Source: Spirochaetia bacterium
GTDB lineage: Bacteria; Spirochaetota; UBA4802; UBA5550
Direction: 5' to 3'
Length of the DNA: 64,000 nt
Assembly: GCA_009885955.1 (NCBI GenBank)
Contig: VFJS01000054.1
Location: forward strand, 62,001 to 126,000
This document shows, in pieces, positions 1 to 8,196 of this stretch. The notes under the pieces were generated by a model, which worked only from the letters and a program-made list of their open reading frames with translations, was not told the origin of the DNA and did no database searches. Both the position numbers and the translations under genes were made by a program. How positions within the stretch are numbered: the first letter of the stretch is position 1; each line of letters opens with the position of its first letter.

Positions 1-794
1 CACATTTTAATCCCCTCTTCAGATTGCTTTTCCTTGGGGACAGACTTAAGGCGCTGAATCAGTTCATCAGGAATATCCATGCCGGGAACCTTATTTTTCA
101 TGTAGTTTGCCATGCCCACGGACTTGAACGGGGTAACCCCGGCCAGGATATAGACCTTTTTGTGCAGGCCCCTCTCCCTTAATCCTTCCATCCACTTCTC
201 AAACTTGTCCATATTATATATACACTGTGTCTGAATAAACTGGACACCGGCATTAATTTTTTTCGCAGTCCTGGGGACCCGTATTTCAAAAGGGTCGGCA
301 AAGGGATTCTCCGCGGCCCCGATGAACATTTTAGGGGGATCTACAATAGGGTCGCCGCCGAGAAATTTGCCTTCATCGCGCATTAATTTTACCGTCTGGA
401 TGAGCTGTATGGAATCCATGTCATATACATTTTTTGCCTTCGGATTATCTCCAAACTTCTGGTGGTCGCCTGAAAGACATAGAATATTGCTGATTCCATG
501 GGCGGCAGCGCCGAGAATATCGCTCTGGATGGCTATGCGGTTTCTGTCCCTGGTGACCATCTGCATAATCGGCTCCAGGCCCATCTGCTTCAGCAGAATG
601 GATGCCGAGATGCTGGACATTCTAACAACAGCTGTCTGGTTATCGGTGACATTTATGGCATCAACGCAGTTCCTCAAAAGTTCGCCCTTTTTCTTTATTG
701 TTTCCGGGTTTGTCCCCCTTGGCGGGCCGCACTCCGAGGTTACGACGAATTCCCCTTTTTCCAGGAGTCTTGAAAGTTTGCTTTCCGGAATCAT
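1..794 (-). CDS. metF: Methylene-tetrahydrofolate reductase MetF (C-terminus cut by window edge)
   Basis: Reduces methylene-THF to methyl-THF in the methyl branch of the Wood-Ljungdahl pathway. About 264 codons are present and the frame is still open at base 1. Visible family features are the barrel start SECGPPRGT, the segment VTRDRNR and the SGDHQ loop near residue 110. The ATG at 792-794 overlaps the metV stop (ATGA), with GGAGG about ten bases upstream. Its place directly after metV, mvhD and the hdr genes matches the acetogen MetFV-HdrABC-MvhD arrangement, where MetF works with MetV and receives electrons from the Hdr module. A second metF paralogue lies at 9775-10650. The family is secure; the electron donor is inferred from context. 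Confidence 0.93.
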   Translation of the reverse strand, partial: MIPESKLSRLLEKGEFVVTSECGPPRGTNPETIKKKGELLRNCVDAINVTDNQTAVVRMSSISASILLKQMGLEPIMQMVTRDRNRIAIQSDILGAAAHGISNILCLSGDHQKFGDNPKAKNVYDMDSIQLIQTVKLMRDEGKFLGGDPIVDPPKMFIGAAENPFADPFEIRVPRTAKKINAGVQFIQTQCIYNMDKFEKWMEGLRERGLHKKVYILAGVTPFKSVGMANYMKNKVPGMDIPDELIQRLKSVPKEKQSEEGIKM

Positions 795-1459
795 AGCGTT
801 AAATCCTCCCTCACAATCCTTCTAAGTCCGCCGTCGCGGCTTGTTGACCAGTCCTTTAAAGGAATTATCTCTTCATAGGCATCGGTGAGCCCGAGCTCTT
901 TTAACCTGTCATAGATCAGCTGCCAGCCGCAGGAGATGTCCTTGTGAATTTCACATTTCCCCAGTGACGATCCGCCGCAGGGGCCGTTCAACAGACTCTT
1001 TGCGCACCTCGTTATGGGGCATATCCCGCCGGTCCTGTCCAGGATGCAGTTGCCGCACGTCTGGCACCTTTCAGTCCATATGCCCTGTTTTTCAGTCACT
1101 CCGACAAAATTCGTGTTTATGGCAGGGAGGATGATTTTTGATTTGTACATCTCCGCGCAGTACTGAACACCTGCCCCGCAGGCCAGGGAGAGCACAGCAT
1201 CATAGTTATTTATGTATCCCCTCATCAGCACCAGGTATTCGGTGTCGCATTGCCTCTCCAGGGTTTCTTCCTTTATTTCAATCGGATTATTATCCTTTGC
1301 CCTTGCAAGTCTAATGGTTGATGACAAAACTTCCACCTCTTTCTTTCCGCCTGCTGAACATACGGTAACGCATCCCTTGCATCCGACGACAAGGAGCTTT
1401 TTTTTATCTGATATCATGGATAGAATTTCCTCTATCGGTTTCCCTTCGCCTATTACCAT
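791..1459 (-). CDS. metV: MetV, zinc/iron-sulfur partner of MetF
   Basis: A 222-residue protein of the methylene-THF reductase C-terminal (MetV) family, the small partner of MetF in acetogens. Cysteine groups are visible at CKGC-x3-C near residue 28, CQTCGNC-x8-CP near 135-150 and C-x3-LLNGPCGGSS near 155-165; the last block is typical of the family. The start has GGGGG five bases before the ATG. It overlaps metF by four bases, so the two are probably translationally coupled. A 127-bp dispersed repeat separates it from mvhD upstream. MetV is thought to link MetF to the HdrABC-MvhD electron source; that role here is inferred from gene order. Confidence 0.88.
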   Translation of the reverse strand: MVIGEGKPIEEILSMISDKKKLLVVGCKGCVTVCSAGGKKEVEVLSSTIRLARAKDNNPIEIKEETLERQCDTEYLVLMRGYINNYDAVLSLACGAGVQYCAEMYKSKIILPAINTNFVGVTEKQGIWTERCQTCGNCILDRTGGICPITRCAKSLLNGPCGGSSLGKCEIHKDISCGWQLIYDRLKELGLTDAYEEIIPLKDWSTSRDGGLRRIVREDLTL

Positions 1460-1513
1460 TAAATCCCCCTTTATTTTATATCGCAGTGAAGCTGCAACTA
1501 AAACATCTGCTTG

Positions 1514-1640
1514 GCATTGCCCTCACCCGCGCCCTGCGCGCCCTCTCCCTGTAGGGCGAGGGCTTCTGATTCATAAATTTATTGTCCTCTTATTACCCCT
1601 CTCCCTATTTCGGGAGAGGGGACAGGGGTGAGGGCAATGC
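1514..1640. repeat. Dispersed repeat with TGCCCTCACCC-type inverted ends (copy A)
   Basis: A 127-bp element bounded by perfect 15-bp inverted ends, GCATTGCCCTCACCC at 1514-1528 and its complement at 1626-1640. An internal hairpin CCCTCTCCC...GGGAGAGGGG lies near 1591-1622. It has no coding capacity. It sits between mvhD and metV inside an otherwise tight operon. Related copies are at 9656-9747, 43274-43492 and 56340-56622. It looks like a non-autonomous mobile repeat or a structured intergenic repeat; no transposase of the family is in the window. Confidence 0.8.
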
Positions 1641-1696
1641 AAACAAAAAGTTTCAAATTTTGTAAAACATTTACATGAAAATTTCATATTATACTG

Positions 1697-2143
1697 TCAT
1701 ATCGCCTCTTCAATATCCTCCATAATCACCGCGTTTCTGGGAATGGAACTGGGCCCGAGCTTCAGTATCCTCTCAGTCATTTCCTTTGCAATATTCACGA
1801 ATTTTACCCCGTCCCCGGCAGACAGGTTAAACATCTCAATGCGTTCGGGCTCGAGGCCTATGGTTTCGAGGATCTTCTTTGCCTTTACAATCCGTTTCCG
1901 CGCCCGTATGTTCCCCACCATGAAATGGCAGTTCCCCTCCTCGCAGCCAACGATATAAATCCCGTCAACACCGCTCTCCAGTGTCTTGAGAATAAACACA
2001 ATGTCCACCTTGCCGGTGCACGGCACTCTTACGATTCTAATACTCGCCGGATACTCCGCCCTCATCGAACCTGCCAGGTCCGCAGCTGAATACCCTCAGT
2101 AACTGCAGCAAAAGGCAATGATCAATGGTTCAAATCCGCTCAT
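1697..2143 (-). CDS. mvhD: MvhD/VhuD-type hydrogenase iron-sulfur subunit with in-frame UGA (selenoprotein)
   Basis: A 148-residue iron-sulfur subunit that passes electrons between an electron-input protein and HdrA in Mvh/Hdr complexes. The ATG at 2141-2143 directly follows the stop of the HdrA fusion. The frame reads MSGFEPLIIAFCCSY, then TGA (2096-2098), then GYSAADLAGSMR. Family members usually have CC-x2-C-SYAGADLAG here, so UGA falls exactly on a conserved metal-binding cysteine. The rest of the protein aligns well through VGCEEGNCHF and the C-terminus. A stem-loop right after the UGA suits a bacterial SECIS. Ordinary gene calling would start at Met27 and lose the first cluster ligands. 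Selenocysteine is inferred, and supported by VhuD in methanococci being a known selenoprotein. Confidence 0.88.
2066..2098 (-). promoter_or_regulatory. Putative bacterial SECIS element after the mvhD UGA codon
   Basis: The UGA is at 2098-2096. On the coding strand, bases 2082-2076 (CGGACCT) pair with 2072-2066 (AGGTTCG), giving seven base pairs with one G-U around a three-base GGC loop. The loop guanine is 21 bases after the UGA, inside the spacing known for bacterial SECIS elements recognised by SelB, which need a guanine in the apical loop. The fold was drawn by hand and no energy was computed. Confidence 0.6.
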
Positions 2144-5100
2144 TTAATTTACCCCTATGGAATTTTTAGATTTTGCTAATATCTGCTCGTCCCTGTAATG
2201 CTGCAATACAATGGCCTTGCCCGGGCATTCGCTCACGCAGGTTCCGCACCCCTGGCACAGGACAGGATTGATTTCAGCCGTGCTCTCTTCATTGATCACC
2301 GGAACTCCGAAGGGGCAGGCCCGCACGCATGTCAGGCATACAGCGCAGAGCTCAGGATTGACCCTGGCAATCACGCTCTCGGCTACAAGTTTGTCTTTTG
2401 AGAGTATGATGGCGGCCCTGGCTGCGGCAGCAGCTGACTGGGAAATGGTCTCCTCAATGAGCTTGGGAAGATGCGCCATCCCGGCCACAAATACACCCTC
2501 CGTGGAAAAATCAACGGGCCGGAGCTTCATGTGCGCTTCAAGATAGAAATTGTCTTCCGACCTGTTAATCTTGAGGAGGCCGGCCATGATCTCGTTTTCT
2601 TTGGGTATTACCGCGCTTGAGAGTATAAGGAGGTCGGGTCTGAAATCGAACCTGGTTTTCAGAACCGGGTCGGCAGCCGACACCGTGAGCCTCCCGTCCT
2701 TCATGGAGACCACGGGTTTCTCACTCAGATCGTACCTGATAAAAATGACGCCCTTCTCCCGTGCCTTTGTGTAATATTCCTCGTAAAGGCCGTAGGTTCT
2801 TATGTCCCTGTACAGGACATATATCTTCATTGCCGGGTTGATTTCCTTGAGCTTCAGCGCGTTTTTAACGGCATGGGAACAGCAGATCCTGCTGCAGTAG
2901 GGGCGCTCCTCGTTCCTGGAGCCCACGCACTGGATCATGACGATCTCCTTCATGGCCTTCACGGCCGTTACATCTCCCATGATCATCTTTTCCAGTTCCA
3001 TCTGGGTGAGCACTGAACTGTTCTCCCCGTAGAGATATTCTGCCGGCCGGGCCTCATCTGCGCCGGTGGCCACGATGGCGATGCCGTGCTCTATTTTCAC
3101 AGACCGGAGGCCGGCCCCGACGATGAGGCTCGTGGTAAAATTACCCTTATATCCCTCGACGTTGTCAATCTCCGCGTTTTTGATGACCGTTACCCTTGGG
3201 TGGGACTCTGTCTTCCGGATGAGGTCCTCAAGGTAAGCCTGCACATCGTCCCCATGGATTGTATAGAAGACATGCCTGAGGTTCCCCCCGAGTTCCGATT
3301 CCTTCTCAATAAGGGTAACATCATACCCCATGTCGCCCAGTTTCAGGGCCGCGGTCATTCCCGCGTTGCCCCCGCCTATGACAAGGGCGCTGTGGTTAAC
3401 CTCCAGGGTAATCTCCTGGAGCGGGGCAAGGAGCCTGGCATTGGCAACGGCCATTCTGACAAGATCCTTTGCCTTTTCCGTTGCCTTGCCCTTCTCGTTC
3501 ATATGGACCCAGGAACACTGGTCACGTATGTTTGCCATTTCATAGAGGTACTTGTTAAGTCCCGCTTCCCGTATGGTTTCCCGGAACAGGGGCTCATGGG
3601 TCCTGGGCGAGCATGCCGCAGTAACTACCCTGTTCAGGTTATGCTCTTCGATGAGGCCTATCATCTTTTTCTGGTTGTCCTGGGAGCAGGTGTACAGGCA
3701 GTTGTCTGCGTAGGCGACGCCGGGCAGTGTTTTCGCATAGTCCCTCACAGCCTTGACGTCAACGACGCCGGCAATATTGATGCCGCAGTGGCACACAAAG
3801 ACGCCGATCCTCACCTCTTCAGCCGATGTATCCTTTTCATCAGGGTATGACTGTTCTTCGATGAGCTCCCCCCTGGCCGAGGATATGATGCTCCCGGCGT
3901 AGGCTGCGGCGCCGCTCCCCTGGGTGACGGTCTCCGGGATGTCCTTGGGGGTCTGGAATGAGCCGCTTAAAAATATCCCCTCCCTGGAAGTAGTCAGCGG
4001 CTCAAAGGTGGTTGTCTTGCAGAAGTTATGGCGGTTGAGTTCAATCCCGAGCCTCCCGCAGAGATCGATCCCCTTCTTCGAAGGCCCGATACCTACTGAG
4101 AGGACCACCATGTCGAACTCCTCTTCGGTTTTCTTCCCCTCTTCATTAATATATGCCACGATGACATTCCTGTTCGCGGGCCTCTCGTAAAGCCCGGAAA
4201 CCATGGAACGCACATATCTCACACCGTACTGCGATATGGCCCTCTCGTAATAGGTGTCAAAGCCTTTACCAAAAGCCCTGATATCCATGAAAAATATGGT
4301 GGGCTCAATGTTGCCGTCGTGTTCCTTGGCGATGACCGCCTCCTTCGTGGCATACATGCAGCAGACCGACGAACAGTAATCCCTGTTGCACGATATGTCC
4401 CTGGAGCCGACGCACTGGATCCATGCCACCTTGCGGGGATGCTTTTTGTCCGAAGGCCTCATGATTTCACCGCTGAAGGGTCCCGAGGCAGACAGGATTC
4501 TTTCAAACTCGAGGCTGGTGATGACGTTCTGTATATTTCCATATCCGAATTCGCTCTTCATTTTAGGATCAAAGGTATCGAATCCGGGGGCAAGGATTAT
4601 GGAGCCCACCTCGATTTCAACCACTTCGTCCACCTGCGTATAATCAATGGCCCCGGCCTCGCATACATCCTGGCACATTTTGCACTGGCCGCTATTGAGG
4701 TATACGCAGTAATTCCTGTCAATTGCCGGCGTGTTAGGCACGGCCTGGGGATAGGGGAGATATATGGGATGGCGGGAATTTAAGCCCTCATTAAATTCTG
4801 ATGGTATGGGCATTGGCCTGCGGCCGGTGATGTCCTCGATTTTAATCGCATCCGTGGGGCATACGGAAATGCAGGCGCCGCATGCGATACAGGCATCGGC
4901 ATGTATCTTAAACGGCGTGCCGACCTTCATGTCCATGCCGCGGTCGATCATGGTTATGGCACTCCGGCCTATCCTCTCCTCGCATACGCGGACGCACAGG
5001 CCGCAGAGTATGCACCTGTCGTTACCAATCTTGAAACGGGGTTCCTTAATACCGTATTTTTCAGCGAGTCCCCTGAGGATCTCCACGTCCGGGCACCTTG

Positions 5101-5383
5101 CAAGGAGGAGTTCGATGATGGTTTTGCGCGCCATCATGACGTCCCCGGTTTCGGTAAAGACCTCAAGGCCGTCTGTGATGGGAAAATTGCACGATGTCAC
5201 GAACCTGTCCCTTTTCCCCTGCACTATCTTCACTGTGCACAGGCGGCATGCCCCCTGTGCCTCCAGGACGGGATGATAGCAGAGGGTCGGGATGGTGATG
5301 CCGCTCTTGATGGCCACCTGTAAAATGGTCAGCCCTTCTTCAGCTTTTATTTTTTTTCCATTAATAATTACATCTATCATCAT
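2144..5383 (-). CDS. hdrA: Fusion: NuoG/HoxU-like ferredoxin module + HdrA C-terminal part + second HdrA
   Basis: A protein of about 1,079 residues in three parts. (1) Residues 1-190: a [2Fe-2S] domain (C-x10-C-x2-C-x15-C from Cys35) and two [4Fe-4S] motifs (CILCGLCVRVC, CIACGACISVCP), as in NuoG/HoxU; the His-Cys3 cluster seen in HoxU is not recognisable. (2) About 195-500: HdrA sequence starting in the middle of the family (EFNEGLNSRHPIYLPYPQAV), including IQCVGSR, YCSSVCC and PKDIPE. (3) About 525-1079: a second HdrA from VCHCGINIAGVVDV through the FAD motif VIGGGNAGM near 670 to two C-terminal ferredoxin motifs. The missing N-terminal part of the first HdrA is the small protein at 7779-8195. 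The ATG at 5383 is preferred (GGGG six bases upstream) to a TTG at 5398. Expected role: the flavin core that receives NADH electrons from NuoEF and bifurcates them. Confidence 0.9.
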   Translation of the reverse strand: MMIDVIINGKKIKAEEGLTILQVAIKSGITIPTLCYHPVLEAQGACRLCTVKIVQGKRDRFVTSCNFPITDGLEVFTETGDVMMARKTIIELLLARCPDVEILRGLAEKYGIKEPRFKIGNDRCILCGLCVRVCEERIGRSAITMIDRGMDMKVGTPFKIHADACIACGACISVCPTDAIKIEDITGRRPMPIPSEFNEGLNSRHPIYLPYPQAVPNTPAIDRNYCVYLNSGQCKMCQDVCEAGAIDYTQVDEVVEIEVGSIILAPGFDTFDPKMKSEFGYGNIQNVITSLEFERILSASGPFSGEIMRPSDKKHPRKVAWIQCVGSRDISCNRDYCSSVCCMYATKEAVIAKEHDGNIEPTIFFMDIRAFGKGFDTYYERAISQYGVRYVRSMVSGLYERPANRNVIVAYINEEGKKTEEEFDMVVLSVGIGPSKKGIDLCGRLGIELNRHNFCKTTTFEPLTTSREGIFLSGSFQTPKDIPETVTQGSGAAAYAGSIISSARGELIEEQSYPDEKDTSAEEVRIGVFVCHCGINIAGVVDVKAVRDYAKTLPGVAYADNCLYTCSQDNQKKMIGLIEEHNLNRVVTAACSPRTHEPLFRETIREAGLNKYLYEMANIRDQCSWVHMNEKGKATEKAKDLVRMAVANARLLAPLQEITLEVNHSALVIGGGNAGMTAALKLGDMGYDVTLIEKESELGGNLRHVFYTIHGDDVQAYLEDLIRKTESHPRVTVIKNAEIDNVEGYKGNFTTSLIVGAGLRSVKIEHGIAIVATGADEARPAEYLYGENSSVLTQMELEKMIMGDVTAVKAMKEIVMIQCVGSRNEERPYCSRICCSHAVKNALKLKEINPAMKIYVLYRDIRTYGLYEEYYTKAREKGVIFIRYDLSEKPVVSMKDGRLTVSAADPVLKTRFDFRPDLLILSSAVIPKENEIMAGLLKINRSEDNFYLEAHMKLRPVDFSTEGVFVAGMAHLPKLIEETISQSAAAAARAAIILSKDKLVAESVIARVNPELCAVCLTCVRACPFGVPVINEESTAEINPVLCQGCGTCVSECPGKAIVLQHYRDEQILAKSKNSIGVN

Positions 5384-5394
5384 GGCAATCCCCG

Positions 5395-7305
5395 TCAATT
5401 AATAACTACAGATTTAAAGTTGCAGACTTCAAAGCATACCCCGCACTTGATGCACTTTTCCTGGTGGATTACATGGGGTGTCTTCTTCTCGCCGGATATG
5501 GCCTCCTGCGGGCATTCCTTGGCGCAGCGGACGCATCCGGTGCATTTCTCCGGGTCTATGGTATACGTGATGAGGGCCTTGCACACGCCGGCAGGGCATT
5601 TTTTATCTATGATGTGGGCCTCGTACTCATCCCTGAAATATTCCAGTGTCGTAAGGATTGAATTGGGGGAAGTGCTCCCGAGGCCGCAGAGGGCAGTCAT
5701 CTTTATGCTCCGGGACATTTCAAGCAGAAGGTCGATATCCTCCTCTTTCCCCTCCCCGTTGCATATGCCGGTAAGGATCTCATGGAGCCGGTAGATCCCC
5801 TCGCGGCACGGCACGCACTTGCCGCAGGATTCATCCTTGAGGAAATCGATGAAGTACCGCGCGATGTCGACCATGCAGGTATTTTCGTCCATCACGATCA
5901 TCCCCCCGGAGCCCATCATGGACCCGACCTTGGTGAGCTCGTCAAAATCAACGGAAAGATCAATGAGCCGTTCCGGGATGCACCCACCTGAAGGGCCGCC
6001 GGTCTGAACAGCCTTGAACCTCTTTCCGCCGGGGATACCGCCGCCGATATCATAGATGATCTCCCTGAGGGATATCCCCATGGGTACTTCGACCAGGCCG
6101 GTATTATTTATTTTACCCACCACGGAAAAAACCTTGGTCCCGGCGCTTTTCTCTGTTCCGATTTTTTTGTACCAGCCGGAACCCCTTGAAATAATTGTAG
6201 GCACGTTGGCCCATGTCTCAACATTATTCAGGTTGGACGGGCTGTCCCTGAAGCCCCTTTTCACCGTGTGGATATATTTTGCACGCGGACGTCCAATCTT
6301 CCCTTCGAGAGAAGCCATGAGGGCCGTGGATTCACCGCATACAAAGGCACCTCCGCCCCTTGATATTTTTATATCAAAATTAAAACCTGACCCGAAAATA
6401 TTTTCACCGAGAAATCCGCATTCATGGGCCTTGTCAATGGCAATCCTGCATTTTTTTACCGCAAGGGGGTATTCATTCCTGACATAGATATACCCCTGGC
6501 TTGAGCCTATGGCATAGCCGCCGATTATCATCCCTTCGATTACGCTGTGGGGATCCCCCTCCATGATACTCCGGTCCATGTAGGCCCCGGGGTCTCCTTC
6601 ATCGGCGTTGCATATGATATACTTGCTCTCGCCCTTTGCGTTCCTGCATGTTTCCCATTTAATGCCCGTGGGGAAACCGCCGCCGCCCCTACCCCTGAGC
6701 CCCGATTTCTTTATCTCATCGACAACCTCTTCGGGCTTTAACCCTGAAAGTACCTTGTACAGGGGGTAATACCCCCCCCTGGCAATATATTCCTCAATAG
6801 AGTCGGGGTCGATAAGCCCGCAGTTGTTAAGGGCAATTTTCAGCTGTTTTTTATAAAAGCCAAGGTCCGATATGAGGGGGATGTCTTTTATTCCTTCTAT
6901 GATACCGGTGAGCGGGTAATCCCTCATGGACCCGTCAACCGAGGAGCTGTCTTCCGTCACCCTGGCCAGTGCCCCCTTCCCGGTCAAACCACCGTCGGCA
7001 AGTTCCTTTACTATACCCGACAACTGGTCCGGTGTTACACGCGAATAAATCAATTTGGGATAACCCGGGAATGTAATGTCTATTAAAGGCTCAATCTGGC
7101 AGAAGCCAAGGCAGCCCGACCTGGCAACCAGGGCATCGATCTTGAATTTTTCCAGTTCCTCTAAAAGCTGGTCATACAGACGCCCGGCGCCTGTTGATAT
7201 GCCGCAGGTGGCCATGCCCACGTTTATCTTGATCCTGCCCGGGTAGATCCGCTTCAAACCGCTCTCTTTCAATGAATTAAGTTTTTCAATCGTTGCATAG
7301 CTCAT
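5395..7305 (-). CDS. NuoF/HoxF-like NADH-oxidising flavoprotein
   Basis: A 636-residue diaphorase subunit that exchanges electrons between NAD(H) and iron-sulfur clusters through FMN. Order of domains: thioredoxin-like [2Fe-2S] domain (about 25-110), FMN/NAD part with GLRGRGGGGFPTG and NADEGDPGAYMDR (about 205-245), the [4Fe-4S] motif ESCGKCVPCREG near 500, and two C-terminal ferredoxin motifs (CTGCVRCAKECP, CIKCGVCFEVC). This layout is that of HydB/HoxF proteins of bifurcating enzymes. It follows nuoE after 13 bp and lies between the two HdrA pieces, so it is probably the NADH site of the Hdr-MetFV complex. A paralogue is at 57377-59314. Confidence 0.92.
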   Translation of the reverse strand: MSYATIEKLNSLKESGLKRIYPGRIKINVGMATCGISTGAGRLYDQLLEELEKFKIDALVARSGCLGFCQIEPLIDITFPGYPKLIYSRVTPDQLSGIVKELADGGLTGKGALARVTEDSSSVDGSMRDYPLTGIIEGIKDIPLISDLGFYKKQLKIALNNCGLIDPDSIEEYIARGGYYPLYKVLSGLKPEEVVDEIKKSGLRGRGGGGFPTGIKWETCRNAKGESKYIICNADEGDPGAYMDRSIMEGDPHSVIEGMIIGGYAIGSSQGYIYVRNEYPLAVKKCRIAIDKAHECGFLGENIFGSGFNFDIKISRGGGAFVCGESTALMASLEGKIGRPRAKYIHTVKRGFRDSPSNLNNVETWANVPTIISRGSGWYKKIGTEKSAGTKVFSVVGKINNTGLVEVPMGISLREIIYDIGGGIPGGKRFKAVQTGGPSGGCIPERLIDLSVDFDELTKVGSMMGSGGMIVMDENTCMVDIARYFIDFLKDESCGKCVPCREGIYRLHEILTGICNGEGKEEDIDLLLEMSRSIKMTALCGLGSTSPNSILTTLEYFRDEYEAHIIDKKCPAGVCKALITYTIDPEKCTGCVRCAKECPQEAISGEKKTPHVIHQEKCIKCGVCFEVCNFKSVVIN

Positions 7306-7318
7306 ACTGATAATCCGC

Positions 7319-7786
7319 TCATTCGTATTTTTTTAGAATTTTCGGCAGGGCATCCTGTTTAAGCCTGCCGTGGGTATCCTCGCCTACATTTATGACCGGC
7401 CCCAGGCTGCAGCATCCGATGCACCTCACGGTCTGCAGTGAAAATTTCATGTCACTGCTCGTCCCGCCGGCCTTAATCCCCAGTTCCCTCTCAATCTTTT
7501 CAATAATTTTCCCGGCCCCCCTTACGTGGCAGGCCGTCCCGGTGCATACACTTATAACATGCCTCCCCCTGGGCTCCAGGTTAAGGGCCTTGTAATAGGT
7601 GGCGACGCTGTAAACCTGGCTCACGGGGATACAGAGCCTTTCGGCAACTATTTTCATCCCCTGCTCCGGGATATAGCTGTATTCGCTGTTTATATCCTGT
7701 AAAATGTGCAGGAGGTTTTCCGAATCAGCCTCGTACTTATCCATGACAATGGAATCTATCTTCTTAACATCAATCTCATTAACCAT
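7319..7786 (-). CDS. NuoE/HoxE-like thioredoxin-fold [2Fe-2S] subunit
   Basis: A 155-residue NuoE-family subunit that partners the NuoF-like protein just downstream. The [2Fe-2S] ligands are visible as CTGTACHVRG and CIGCCSLGP in the second half. The helical N-terminus includes ILQDINSEYSYIP, typical of the family. I place the start at the ATG at 7784-7786, with GGAG seven bases upstream; this overlaps the end of the small HdrA gene by eight bases, which suggests translational coupling. A longer reading from 7819 would have a poor start and no homologous extension. Confidence 0.92.
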   Translation of the reverse strand: MVNEIDVKKIDSIVMDKYEADSENLLHILQDINSEYSYIPEQGMKIVAERLCIPVSQVYSVATYYKALNLEPRGRHVISVCTGTACHVRGAGKIIEKIERELGIKAGGTSSDMKFSLQTVRCIGCCSLGPVINVGEDTHGRLKQDALPKILKKYE

Positions 7787-8195
7787 GCATCGGCTCCTTC
7801 TCCTGAGGGAAATAGGCAATATTTGTCACCGGGCATGTGTTGTAACATAGCCCGCACCCGGTGCACTTTTCCTGGTCAATATATCTCGCCCTTTTATTTA
7901 TCTTTACCCTGAACCTGCCGGGTTCGCCGTCCACCTGGAGAACATCGGAATAGGTGATGAGTTCGATATTGGGATGGTTCCCCACCTCAACGAGCTTGGG
8001 TGATATGATGCACATGGCGCAGTCATTCGTGGGGAAGGTCTTATCGAGCTGGGCCATCCGCCCGCCTATAACCGGGGAATCCTCCACAAGATAGACCTTG
8101 AATCCGGAATTGGCAAGGTCCAGGGCAGCCTGCATGCCTCCGATGCCTCCTCCCACGACCATTACCGAACCGGTTACCTTATTAGTATCAGCCAT
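7779..8195 (-). CDS. hdrA: Split HdrA, N-terminal FAD-binding piece
   Basis: A 138-residue protein that matches only the N-terminal portion of HdrA: the dinucleotide motif VVGGGIGGMQAALDLANSG, GGRMAQLDKTFPTNDC and PKLVEVGNHPNI, then one ferredoxin motif CTGCGLCYNTCP. It stops where complete HdrA proteins continue into the segment that is found inside the large fusion (EFNEGL..., about residue 195 there). It is not random decay: the ATG at 8195 follows hdrB by one base, the stop overlaps nuoE, and all motifs are intact. I infer that the two polypeptides assemble into one FAD-binding HdrA. Confidence 0.85.
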   Translation of the reverse strand: MADTNKVTGSVMVVGGGIGGMQAALDLANSGFKVYLVEDSPVIGGRMAQLDKTFPTNDCAMCIISPKLVEVGNHPNIELITYSDVLQVDGEPGRFRVKINKRARYIDQEKCTGCGLCYNTCPVTNIAYFPQEKEPMHG

Positions 8196-8196
8196 A

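Noticed and set aside
1697-2065. mvhD as a short 122-residue protein starting at Met27
   Set aside because: It would lack the conserved N-terminal cysteine cluster and any ribosome-binding site. The frame continues upstream with full homology through a single UGA.
3086-3850. 254-codon plus-strand frame opposite the HdrA fusion
   Set aside because: Antisense shadow with no family pattern; the minus-strand protein has many conserved motifs here.
7779-8195. The small HdrA piece as a pseudogene
   Set aside because: Motifs, start, spacing and overlaps are all intact, and the missing part exists in the same operon.
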